DNA from: Chitinophagales bacterium | GTDB taxonomy: Bacteria > Bacteroidota > Bacteroidia > Chitinophagales > Saprospiraceae | NCBI GenBank assembly: GCA_013297575.1 | Contig: JAAFHO010000200.1 | Coordinates: 1 to 8,805 of the forward strand | Direction: 5' to 3' | Length of the DNA: 8,805 nt | In this document: piece by piece, positions 1 to 6,405 of the stretch | Numbering within the stretch: the first letter of the stretch is position 1 | How the letters are laid out: the number at the start of each line of letters is the position of its first letter | Notes under the pieces: model-generated | Databases searched by the model: none | Told to the model about the DNA's origin: nothing | The model's input: only the letters and a program-made list of their open reading frames with translations | Translations under genes and position numbers: made by a program

Positions 1-281
1 TCGAATTGCACCATAAAAATGACATTCCGTTCTCCATCCAAATTGTAGGCGTAGGTCAGGATGGTTTTGAGCAAGGTATTCCGCTCTACCTCTTCAACCC
101 CACTAAAGATGGCGAATGGAATAAAATATATTTAAATTTAACGGATTATTTACCAACCTTAGTAAAACCTACGTACCGGTTATTCTTTAGGGTACCACTG
201 CCCATTAATAATGCTACGGGTCAATATTCAGCGTTAAAAGGCAAGGTTATGTTGGATAATATTAGGCTGCTTAATTTTTAG
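1..281 (+). CDS. C-terminal part of an unidentified protein, 5' end outside the window
   Basis: The reading frame is open from the left edge (first full codon GAA at 3-5) to TAG at 279-281, giving about 92 residues. A TTG at position 6 could formally be a start, but the frame continues upstream, so this is taken as a truncated gene. The segment looks all-beta, with alternating hydrophobic strands and many aromatics. It ends with a strand-like G-K-V-M-L-D-N-I-R-L-L-N-F, a type of ending often seen in galactose-binding or jelly-roll modules of Bacteroidota surface proteins. That resemblance is an inference from pattern, not a family assignment. I do not recognise the gene. It converges on the lipoprotein gene at 402-1106, with a hairpin between the two. 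Coding status is likely because the frame is open and composition is gene-like; the function is unknown. Confidence 0.7.
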   Translation, partial: ELHHKNDIPFSIQIVGVGQDGFEQGIPLYLFNPTKDGEWNKIYLNLTDYLPTLVKPTYRLFFRVPLPINNATGQYSALKGKVMLDNIRLLNF

Positions 282-296
282 AAGTTGTACTGATAA

Positions 297-328
297 TACC
301 CTGTAAATCAAAATTAATTTACAGGGTA
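297..328. terminator. Hairpin between convergent genes, possible bidirectional terminator
   Basis: A perfect 12-bp inverted repeat (TACCCTGTAAAT at 297-308, ATTTACAGGGTA at 317-328) encloses an 8-nt loop. It lies 15 bp after the stop of the plus-strand gene and about 73 bp after the stop of the minus-strand lipoprotein gene. It is therefore placed to end transcription from both sides. There is no clear T-run on either side, so it is not a textbook intrinsic terminator. It could instead protect 3' ends or work with Rho. The rest of the gap (329-401) shows nothing recognisable. Confidence 0.55.
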
Positions 329-401
329 AATTAGGAAGGTAGCGTTGTTAACAAAGGCGGAGCCGGTTTATATTGTATAAGATTAGTTTATCACTCTTTG
401 T

Positions 402-1106
402 TTACCCAAGTTCTTTTTCCAATCGGTAAAAATCCATTTCTATCTGATTCTTTACGTTATCCAGTGCTTTTTGAAACGCAGCCAGCTTGGTAGCACGTGG
501 CAGATCTAGCAAACGATAACCATAGTACAAACCGGCATATTTTTTGGCATTAGCAATACCCCAATAACGCCTAACTGGATTGGAATACCTATCACGGATA
601 ACGACCTCAATTTCAATGGAAGTACTGCAAGTATAAAAAGGAACTCCCATGAGTGTAGCGGCACCAAGGGTAATCGAGTGCGCAAAAGACCAGCCTCTTC
701 CAATGGCAGGGGTTTCTAATGCTGTAACTTTGCAAGAAATAGACCCTTTTCTTTCTCCTGTATTTCTCGTCATATTCCTTTCTACATCCCGTGCAAAAAA
801 GACCAGTAATTCGTTAGCATTAGCATCCTGCACGTAAGAGGTTCTGATACCACGGGTTTCGGAGGAGTCCAGTACGGGTGGCAATAAAATGGGTTGGCGC
901 ACAGCACTGTCTATTGAGGTTCCCACAGTTACTAAAAACGGATTGGTTGCAGTTGGATAAACATCAAAAACGGGAATCAATCGAGGTAGTTTTTGAGAAA
1001 ATTCTCCCTTCGGTTGTAAGTCACTTACGGTAATAGACGATTTACAAGAACTCAGTAAAAGCGCACAAGCGCAGAGCAAGCAATGGACAAAAAAGATGTT
1101 TTTCAT
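402..1106 (-). CDS. Uncharacterised outer-membrane-type lipoprotein, 234 residues
   Basis: The start chosen is the ATG at 1106-1104, because it places a short basic start and a hydrophobic stretch directly before a lipobox L18-S-S-C21. A longer frame from 1151 would put 15 polar residues in front of the signal peptide. Lipid attachment at C21, with K at the next position, predicts an anchored envelope protein, and outer membrane is more likely than inner. The mature part has a helix-like segment F-A-R-D-V-E-R-N-M (about 104-112), a Gly-rich hydrophobic stretch (about 136-157), a beta strand S-I-E-I-E-V-V-I-R-D (163-172), a Tyr-rich turn (190-197) and a long C-terminal amphipathic helix (205-233). 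A central hydrophobic stretch, then strands, then a helix is common in small periplasm-facing lipoproteins, but I cannot assign a family. The gene is monocistronic in this window and divergent from the SPOR/propeller gene. No good TAnnTTTG promoter was found for it. The stop is TAA at 404-402. Confidence 0.85.
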   Translation of the reverse strand: MKNIFFVHCLLCACALLLSSCKSSITVSDLQPKGEFSQKLPRLIPVFDVYPTATNPFLVTVGTSIDSAVRQPILLPPVLDSSETRGIRTSYVQDANANELLVFFARDVERNMTRNTGERKGSISCKVTALETPAIGRGWSFAHSITLGAATLMGVPFYTCSTSIEIEVVIRDRYSNPVRRYWGIANAKKYAGLYYGYRLLDLPRATKLAAFQKALDNVKNQIEMDFYRLEKELG

Positions 1107-1186
1107 AGCGTAATAATTTATGTGTGATTTGATACTGCAAAGTTCCATCATACTCCATTTATGGGCGCATGAAGTAGTTTTTGGCC

Positions 1187-1206
1187 AAAGTGAATTAGTT
1201 CACTTT
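1187..1206. promoter_or_regulatory. Inverted repeat in the divergent intergenic region, candidate operator
   Basis: Perfect 8-bp arms AAAGTGAA (1187-1194) and TTCACTTT (1199-1206) flank a 4-bp spacer. The repeat ends 20 bp before the TTG of the promoter at 1227 and lies about 80 bp upstream of the lipoprotein start on the other strand. Size and position suit a dimeric transcription regulator acting on one or both genes. Seven Ts follow at 1211-1217, so a weak plus-strand terminator is the main alternative. Confidence 0.4.
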
Positions 1207-1226
1207 TAGTTTTTTTGTTAAAAAAC

Positions 1227-1256
1227 TTGACAGATAGAAAATATCCGTTACTTTTG
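1227..1256 (+). promoter_or_regulatory. Bacteroidota-type promoter for the SPOR/propeller gene
   Basis: TTG at 1227-1229 (within TTGACA) and TACTTTTG at 1249-1256 match the known Bacteroidota consensus, a -33 TTG and a -7 TAnnTTTG, exactly at the variable-free positions. The spacing is 19 bp, within the usual range. Transcription should start a few bases downstream, near 1263, giving a leader of about 210 nt before the ATG at 1474. No equally good promoter lies nearer the start codon. Confidence 0.7.
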
Positions 1257-1262
1257 TTGCGT

Positions 1263-1473
1263 TATACGTTTTTAAATAGTTCCTCTACTATACTAAGTTT
1301 TCCGAAAGGGCAGTTCCATGCGCTTTGGTCTTCGCTTAGTACGGTGTATTGTTTTCTCACTCCGGAACTAGCATCAGATCTCGTGAATGGCCTCTACCCT
1401 TCTTATTTATTCACGAATCTATACATTTATCTTGAATACTCAATTTGTATTTTACTTGCAAAAACATAGCGTT
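1263..1473 (+). other. Long 5' leader with potential RNA structure
   Basis: If the promoter at 1227-1256 is used, about 210 nt are transcribed before the start codon. Visible pairings are TCGTGAAT (1381-1388) with ATTCACGA (1409-1416), an 8-bp stem with a 20-nt loop, and GGAACTA (1364-1370). The latter can pair either with TAGTTCC (1277-1283) or with AGTTCC (1312-1317), so two of these stems exclude each other. No known riboswitch class was recognised. The open frames crossing this stretch (1215-1469 and the N-terminal extension from 1387) lack protein-like features. Confidence 0.35.
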
Positions 1474-4400
1474 ATGAACATGAAGTTTCGTACGATGTGC
1501 CTCGCTTTGCTTATAGCAACGCTGTCCATCTCATTATCTGCCCAAACCACCGATGAATACCTGCGCCGTGCCGATACGCAATTTGACCTTTATGCGTACA
1601 ATACAGCCCTTAATTCTTACAATGAAGTCCTCAAATCAGACCCTAATAATGCTTACGCATTGGGTCGTAAAGGCGACTGTTATTTCCAACTTAACCGCCC
1701 TACCGAGTCTTTGCCCTTCTATGATCGTGCAATGACACTTGGGCGGGTTGATCCTGAAATATCGTTCCGTTATGCACAGGCCCTGATGCAAACAGGCGAT
1801 TATATCGGTGCAAAACGTTGGTTTAATTTCTATGCAGATGCTAATCCTGCTACAGGTCAACATTATGCGGCAATGTGCGACTATGCCACCACCGCCTCCC
1901 AACGCGCCGGTGCTTTTACGGCTAAAAATGAATTGATCAATACGCCAAATGCCGATTATTCGCCCGCTTTCTTTGGGGACTGGGTCATTTATAGTTCTGC
2001 GCGGCGCGATATCACGCGAAAATCGCCTAAAAACGAAGGCGGTGCTGGCACAAATGAACTTTTCATTACCCGCCGTAGCCTCAGCGATGGCATGTTGGAA
2101 CGGCCTAATTTTTTGGTTGCCGATCTCCAAAAAAGTACCTATTTTAACGAAGGCCCAGTAGCGTATTCCGGCGCTGGCAATAAAGTTGCCTTTTGTCATA
2201 ATAAATTTATCGACGGTACACGTCAAATTGCAACAAAAGGTATCGAAATGAGCCTTTACCTAGCCGATGTAAATAATGATGGCAAATGGATCAGCCCAAA
2301 GCCATTCCAATTCAATAGTTCTGATTATGCCATTGGTTTCCCTTGGCTATCGGAAGATGGAAATACGGTTTATTTCGCCTCTAATATGCCGGGCGGATTA
2401 GGTGGTTGGGATTTGTACTCCTCTACTTATAGTGCTACAACGAGCATGTGGAGTTCGCCACGTAACTTGGGCGCAACCATAAATACATCAGGCAATGAAA
2501 TATCGCCATTTATTGATGGTAATGATATATATTTCGCCTCCGATTGGCACAATGGCTTAGGCGGCTTGGATGTGTTCCGTGCTGATTTTGTCAATAGTTA
2601 TGCGACCAATATCGTAAACTTAGGTCCGGGCGTAAATTCACCACGCGATGATTACGGTTTTATATACGATTCCAAATCAAATACGGGGTATTTCACCAGC
2701 AATCGCAGCGATAGTAAAGGCAACGAAGATATTTACCGTTTAGGAAAAGCGCGGGAAGAATTTTCGATCACCGTTCGCGATCAGTACCAGCAAGTCGTCC
2801 CTAATGCAGAAATTGATTTTTCTGGTTGTGGCGCGGGTATTATGCGTACCGACGAGCAAGGCCGCTACGAATTTGCCACCTCAAAAGGTCAAGCCAATTG
2901 TACGGTTACTGTACGCAAATCGGGTTTTCCTTCCAGTACGGTTCAAATCAGTTCTGCAGGTGAACACGATATTGCAGTGGTTTTGGGTACTAATAACGGT
3001 ATTTCACCGATAACCAGTTCATCCACCGCACTTACCGAAGCACTCGGTACAGTAGTGGAACACGAAACAAAAGAACCCATCTACTCCGCAAAAGTATCTG
3101 CATTGCCTTGGCCTTCTGGTAGCCCTATAGAAGCATATACCAATTATAATGGTCAATATACTTTGAATTTGGAAGCCGGAAAAGCCTATACCCTTCAACT
3201 TGTTCGGGAAGGATATGCCGATGTGACGACCAATATTTTCTCTGGTGCAGCTGGATCGCAAACGACGATCAATCAGGTGAGTATGAATAAAAAAACGGGT
3301 CGCGAAGTGGCTGTTGTTGATATGGAACAAGCCAAACAACGAAATGGTGCCACAAAAGTAGATGTTTTACGCCCACAAGAATCGGCTAGTCAGAATCAAG
3401 GTTACATCCCGCCAATCTATACGCCCGGTGATTTGGTCAATACGAATACTAATATCGGTAATACTGGAAACAACACGACTACTCCCTTGCCATCTTTGCC
3501 CAATACGAATACGGCTACTACTCCTTTGCCTAGCAAATCTTTGATCAGTGGTTATGCTATCCAATTGGCCGCTACACCACTTGGAGCGAAAGAACCAGAT
3601 TTGACCAAATTTGAGTCCTTGACGGAATATGGTAAAATTTATGCTTCGCAAGAAGGTAAATTAAGCAAAGTACGCTTGGGCGTATTTACCAATCGCAATG
3701 ATGCTGTAGATGCCCTTAAGAAAGCAAAAGCCATTAAAAAAGATGCCTTTATTGTAGATGAACGCGATATTGATGCCTCACTTGCGGTCAATTCAAGCGC
3801 AAACAATGATGGTATTTCTATGATTTCGGATAAGCGTACCCCCGGAGGCAAAAACGTAGCACCAGCACCAGTGGTGCCGGCATTGCCCGTAACTCAATTT
3901 GCGGTACAAATAAAAACCGCAACTGCTGATGAACCCATCGTTATGAACGATTACGCGGAATTGGCTGCTTATGGCAACCTTTATGTTCGTCCTGATAATG
4001 GTGTTACGCGTATCCGTGTAGGCGTATGGTCGGTACAAGCAGATGCAGAACTGGCACAAGCGCTTATTATGGCACAGGGTTATAATGATGCAGTGGTGGT
4101 AGTAGAAAAATTGGGTACTGATTTGCCCTCTGCTTCAAAACCACAAATTTCGACAGCACCTACTGTTCCTGTAATGCCCGAATTGATTCAGGAAACAAGT
4201 GGTAGCAAAGGAACGACCACTCAGCCAAAAGCAAATACGACTGCACCAAAGACGAATACGCCTACGCCTAAAGCAAGCGCACCCACTAGTCAAGCACCAT
4301 CGTTTACACCTGTCGATAATCAAGGGTCTTTACCCGATTTGTTTGCAGCACCTGTAACCCATTCTACGCAAAAGAAGGATAATAAAATGCTCGTCATTAA

Positions 4401-4668
4401 CGATGCACCTGGCACAAAGTATATGGTACGGATCTGCTCACTTACTGGCGATGCTTCTAAATTTGATGTTAAAAAAGCAGAAAAGGCTGGTGGCCGCGTA
4501 GATGCGCGTCAAAGTGAATCCGGCGCGATTATTATGCTTTTGACCAATTTGGCGGATCTATCATCAGCGACCACTGCACGCGACCGCTTGATTGCTTCGG
4601 GTTTCAAAGATGCCTTTTTGGTAAAAGAAATGAATAACGATGGCATACTTAGGAAGGCTAGTGAATAA
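1474..4668 (+). CDS. Secreted TPR / PD40 beta-propeller / regulatory-like / triple SPOR protein (PorE-like architecture)
   Basis: A 1064-residue envelope protein. The ATG at 1474 is chosen (1480 is also possible) because a signal peptide follows at once, with a K/R start, a hydrophobic core and S-L-S-A before Q. The in-frame ATG at 1387 would add 29 residues ahead of it. Domains in order: about three TPRs (28-126); a PD40/TolB-type propeller (about 157-426) with repeated blades such as N-T-V-Y-F-A-S-N, D-I-Y-F-A-S-D and T-G-Y-F-T-S-N-R; two carboxypeptidase-regulatory-like beta domains (about 429-504 and 521-603); an Asn/Thr/Pro linker (about 651-689); SPOR-like repeats at 691-764 and 807-879; a Pro/Thr/Lys linker (881-951); and a more divergent third SPOR-like repeat (981-1053). 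The TPR-propeller-regulatory order is that of PorE in the type IX secretion system, where the C-terminus is an OmpA-like peptidoglycan-binding domain. SPOR domains are known to bind denuded glycan strands. The inferred role is an outer-membrane-associated periplasmic scaffold tethered to cell wall. A direct type IX role is unproven. Confidence 0.9.
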   Translation: MNMKFRTMCLALLIATLSISLSAQTTDEYLRRADTQFDLYAYNTALNSYNEVLKSDPNNAYALGRKGDCYFQLNRPTESLPFYDRAMTLGRVDPEISFRYAQALMQTGDYIGAKRWFNFYADANPATGQHYAAMCDYATTASQRAGAFTAKNELINTPNADYSPAFFGDWVIYSSARRDITRKSPKNEGGAGTNELFITRRSLSDGMLERPNFLVADLQKSTYFNEGPVAYSGAGNKVAFCHNKFIDGTRQIATKGIEMSLYLADVNNDGKWISPKPFQFNSSDYAIGFPWLSEDGNTVYFASNMPGGLGGWDLYSSTYSATTSMWSSPRNLGATINTSGNEISPFIDGNDIYFASDWHNGLGGLDVFRADFVNSYATNIVNLGPGVNSPRDDYGFIYDSKSNTGYFTSNRSDSKGNEDIYRLGKAREEFSITVRDQYQQVVPNAEIDFSGCGAGIMRTDEQGRYEFATSKGQANCTVTVRKSGFPSSTVQISSAGEHDIAVVLGTNNGISPITSSSTALTEALGTVVEHETKEPIYSAKVSALPWPSGSPIEAYTNYNGQYTLNLEAGKAYTLQLVREGYADVTTNIFSGAAGSQTTINQVSMNKKTGREVAVVDMEQAKQRNGATKVDVLRPQESASQNQGYIPPIYTPGDLVNTNTNIGNTGNNTTTPLPSLPNTNTATTPLPSKSLISGYAIQLAATPLGAKEPDLTKFESLTEYGKIYASQEGKLSKVRLGVFTNRNDAVDALKKAKAIKKDAFIVDERDIDASLAVNSSANNDGISMISDKRTPGGKNVAPAPVVPALPVTQFAVQIKTATADEPIVMNDYAELAAYGNLYVRPDNGVTRIRVGVWSVQADAELAQALIMAQGYNDAVVVVEKLGTDLPSASKPQISTAPTVPVMPELIQETSGSKGTTTQPKANTTAPKTNTPTPKASAPTSQAPSFTPVDNQGSLPDLFAAPVTHSTQKKDNKMLVINDAPGTKYMVRICSLTGDASKFDVKKAEKAGGRVDARQSESGAIIMLLTNLADLSSATTARDRLIASGFKDAFLVKEMNNDGILRKASE

Positions 4669-4700
4669 AATCAACTAGGTTATTTTGCGCATATCCAATT

Positions 4701-4791
4701 GCCCATTTTTAGTCAGACAAGCCTCTTTTCGTAGCCATAATAGTTTTATGGTGTAAAAAGGGTTAATTACGGCTAAAAATGGGCTTTTTTT
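4701..4791 (+). terminator. Intrinsic terminator with a long structured loop
   Basis: Arms GCCCATTTTTAG (4701-4712) and CTAAAAATGGGC (4773-4784) are perfectly complementary over 12 bp and are followed at once by seven Ts (4785-4791). The position is 32 bp past the stop of the SPOR/propeller gene. The 60-nt interval contains a second hairpin, CCATAA (4735-4740) with TTATGG (4746-4751). The stem and T-run strongly suggest termination; the large loop is unusual. The terminator also insulates the downstream pnuC-type gene. Confidence 0.75.
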
Positions 4792-4845
4792 GTGCGTAGA
4801 GCATAAAAATATTACAAACTAATTCAATCATCAAATCAAGATAAA

Positions 4846-5421
4846 GTGTCGCCATTAGAACTCTTTGCCGCCCTCCTTGGTGCGATCAGCGTGTGGTTGG
4901 TCGTGCAGCGCAATGTATGGGCTTTCCCTATTGGTATCGTTATGGTGGTGTTGTACGCTTGGATTTTTTACGAGGCCAAACTGTATTCCGATATGCTACT
5001 GCAAGTTTTTTTTGTACTGATGCAGGTACAAGGATGGATAGATTGGAGCCGAAGTAGCAAAGCCTCGGATGATAAAATTGTAGTGCGTACTTTTACGCCT
5101 GCACATTGGCTGTGGGTGCTGGTTGTACAAGGTTTGGGAACGCTCGCACTGGGCTATACCATGCACCAATTTACCGATGCTGCCATGCCTTGGCCTGATG
5201 CCTTTGCTACCGTAATGAGTATTTCGGCGCAGTGGTGGATGAATAAGCGTTTCCTCCAAAACTGGATACTTTGGATTGCCGTGGATTTTCTTTACTTATT
5301 TATTTATTCTGCAAAAGGGCTTTACGCCACTACAGTGCTGTATTTTGTATTTTTGTTGATGGCGGTGGCGGGGTATTTGGAATGGCGGAGGAAGGTGAGG
5401 GAGATCCAACCATTATTATGA
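4846..5421 (+). CDS. pnuC: PnuC-family nicotinamide riboside (or related vitamin) transporter
   Basis: A 191-residue, very hydrophobic inner-membrane protein, the usual length for PnuC. Family hallmarks in order are N23-V-W-A-F-P-I-G at the start of a membrane segment, L-Y-S-D (46-49) followed by Q53, G-W-I-D-W (63-67), S-A-Q-W-W (127-131), W140-x-x-W143 and a final G-Y-L-E-W-R-R. The W-x-x-W region contributes to the substrate site in characterised PnuC proteins. The family works as a facilitator of nicotinamide riboside uptake for NAD synthesis. Bacteroidota also have relatives for thiamine (PnuT), usually under TPP riboswitches. No TPP-type element is seen upstream, which favours nicotinamide riboside, but specificity is not settled. 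The start is GTG at 4846, since no ATG fits the first membrane segment. No Shine-Dalgarno sequence or consensus promoter is evident. No NadR-type kinase lies nearby. Confidence 0.88.
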   Translation: MSPLELFAALLGAISVWLVVQRNVWAFPIGIVMVVLYAWIFYEAKLYSDMLLQVFFVLMQVQGWIDWSRSSKASDDKIVVRTFTPAHWLWVLVVQGLGTLALGYTMHQFTDAAMPWPDAFATVMSISAQWWMNKRFLQNWILWIAVDFLYLFIYSAKGLYATTVLYFVFLLMAVAGYLEWRRKVREIQPLL

Positions 5422-5450
5422 TATTTTTTGTAATATCGCTGCGAAATTAC

Positions 5451-5601
5451 GACTATCCAGCCGCCACCAAAAAATTCCCGGAGGGAATATATGTTTATAG
5501 GATGAATAGGGTAAATTACCCAAATCCCTACGGAATTTCATGTAAAAACGCGCAAAATAACATACATTCCCTACGGGAATTTGGGTGGCGGACAAATAGT
5601 C
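5451..5601. repeat. REP/MITE-like inverted-repeat element with three palindromic units
   Basis: The ends are inverted copies: GACTAT at 5451-5456 and ATAGTC at 5596-5601, with CCGCCACC (5461-5468) facing GGTGGCGG (5584-5591). Inward, the arms stay paired with a few mismatches and a 2-nt indel to about 5495 and 5560. Each arm holds a small palindrome, ATTCCCGGAGGGAAT and ATTCCCTACGGGAAT. A third degenerate copy, AAATCCCTACGGAATTT, sits between them next to GGGTAAATTACCC (5509-5521). The whole can fold into one long stem with local hairpins. This is the layout of bacterial REP/BIME clusters or small non-autonomous elements. No target duplication is obvious and no transposase is present. The element lies just after the pnuC-type stop, in a gap without genes. 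Confidence 0.7.
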
Positions 5602-5606
5602 AATAT

Positions 5607-5688
5607 TTTTTATAATTTTAAAAATATTTTTTATCTCAAATTATTGATTTTTAAACTATTAAAAATAATATTTTTAAAATTATATAAA
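5607..5688. repeat. AT-only long inverted repeat between convergent genes
   Basis: TATAATTTTAAAAATATT (5611-5628) and its exact reverse complement (5667-5684) form an 18-bp perfect stem. On both sides, after one mismatch, three more pairs follow, spanning 5607-5632 and 5663-5688 around a loop of about 30-38 nt. The surrounding 5602-5745 is extremely A/T-rich with no open frame. The site is 3' to both the pnuC-type gene and the minus-strand orphan gene, so a bidirectional terminator or a cruciform-prone spacer are possible roles. With only A and T in the arms, chance is more likely than for a mixed sequence. Confidence 0.5.
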
Positions 5689-5745
5689 TTTAGCAAATAG
5701 TTTACCCAAAAATACGCCAATATTTTTTTTATTAAAACCTCAAAC

Positions 5746-6324
5746 CTACTTTAGATATTCAAGATGTAGATATTCTTCATCAAATTTCTCATTCTTTTCT
5801 CCGCCATATCCTTTTTCGGCAAACATTTCCTGTATATCTGTATAAAAGTCTAAATACTTGAACTTAAAACCATCAATATCTTGACCAATCTCAGGGTATT
5901 GAAAATTGTTTTCATAATTTAATCTTTCACCAAAATTGCTCTCCATTACAACCCGAAATGGTTCAGAATATACCTTTTGATAAATTGAACGCAGCACCTC
6001 TCCATGATTGATGATTAAAAATTTTGCCTCCCCTGATGTCGTCTGTTTATATCCAAAAAGTACAAGCAAATTATATTTTTTTGAAATTTCGATTAAAAAA
6101 TTGTCGTGCTCTTCAATTGATTTGTTAAAGTCTAAATCTACCTCAATCCAGCCGTCATAGAATGCATCCGATATAATAAAAGCACAATGCATCTGATCAA
6201 GAAAAATCCCGGTGTTTTGATAGTCTAAAATGATACTTCTTCCAATTGAATAGTTTTTCTTTATCAGTTGGGTAAATAATTCTTTATCAAAACCTTTGAT
6301 TAAAATTCTTCTACACGTTGCCAT
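5746..6324 (-). CDS. AT-rich orphan gene of unknown function, 192 residues
   Basis: I do not recognise this protein. The ATG at 6324-6322 is preferred over one at 6375 because a promoter-like sequence overlaps the longer start and the extra 17 residues look like translated AT-rich spacer. The product appears soluble, without signal peptide or membrane segments. It has a short basic start (C4-R-R-I-L-I-K), alternating strands and helices, a block Y-N-L-L-V-L-F-G-Y-K-Q-T-T-S-G-E (about 84-99), a strand then G-E-V-L-R-S-I (108-114), and an acidic, aromatic C-terminus. The strand followed by G-x-x-x-R recalls small immunity-type proteins of polymorphic toxin systems, but no toxin gene is adjacent and this is only an impression. 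The base composition is far more AT-rich than the neighbouring esterase (15 of 60 G+C in the 60 bases from 5821, against 33 of 60 from 7021), which suggests acquisition. It lies beside the repeat region 5451-5688. Confidence 0.75.
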   Translation of the reverse strand: MATCRRILIKGFDKELFTQLIKKNYSIGRSIILDYQNTGIFLDQMHCAFIISDAFYDGWIEVDLDFNKSIEEHDNFLIEISKKYNLLVLFGYKQTTSGEAKFLIINHGEVLRSIYQKVYSEPFRVVMESNFGERLNYENNFQYPEIGQDIDGFKFKYLDFYTDIQEMFAEKGYGGEKNEKFDEEYLHLEYLK

Positions 6325-6345
6325 TATAATAATTTTTATCCAATT

Positions 6346-6375
6346 AAAAGTTATAAGATTTTCCAAGAAATCCAA
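6346..6375 (-). promoter_or_regulatory. Probable promoter of the AT-rich orphan gene
   Basis: Read on the minus strand, TTG (6375-6373), 19 bp, then TAACTTTT (6353-6346) matches the Bacteroidota consensus with one change, T for the final G of TAnnTTTG. A start of transcription near 6339 would leave a short leader of roughly 15 nt to the ATG at 6324. It suggests that the orphan gene is expressed independently of the esterase upstream, which ends at 6406. The remaining bases of this gap show no clear terminator. Confidence 0.4.
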
Positions 6376-6405
6376 TCCCTTTCCTTACGATATGCCACAT
6401 CTATA

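Noticed and set aside
1215..1469. Short plus-strand open frame of 84 residues in the leader of the SPOR/propeller gene
   Set aside because: It begins before the predicted transcription start, overlaps the promoter, has no recognisable domain and has the composition of untranslated sequence.
1387..1473. N-terminal extension of the SPOR/propeller protein by 29 residues
   Set aside because: A standard signal peptide begins at the ATG at 1474; the extension would bury it and contains a second unrelated hydrophobic stretch.
1636..2226. Minus-strand open frame of 196 residues inside the SPOR/propeller gene
   Set aside because: It lies antisense to the well-supported TPR and propeller coding sequence and has no recognisable features of its own; a shadow of biased codons.
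4669..4845. Possible TPP or NAD-related riboswitch ahead of the pnuC-type gene
   Set aside because: No conserved riboswitch core such as the TPP CUGAGA motif was found; the structured part of this gap is a terminator of the preceding gene.
5471..5582. Three similar palindromic units as a mini CRISPR array
   Set aside because: The units differ in orientation, sequence and spacing, there are no regular spacers and no cas genes in the window; a REP-type cluster explains them better.
5271..5615. Plus-strand open frame running from the pnuC-type gene into the repeat element
   Set aside because: Its first part is an alternative frame of the transporter and the rest is the translated REP-like palindromes.
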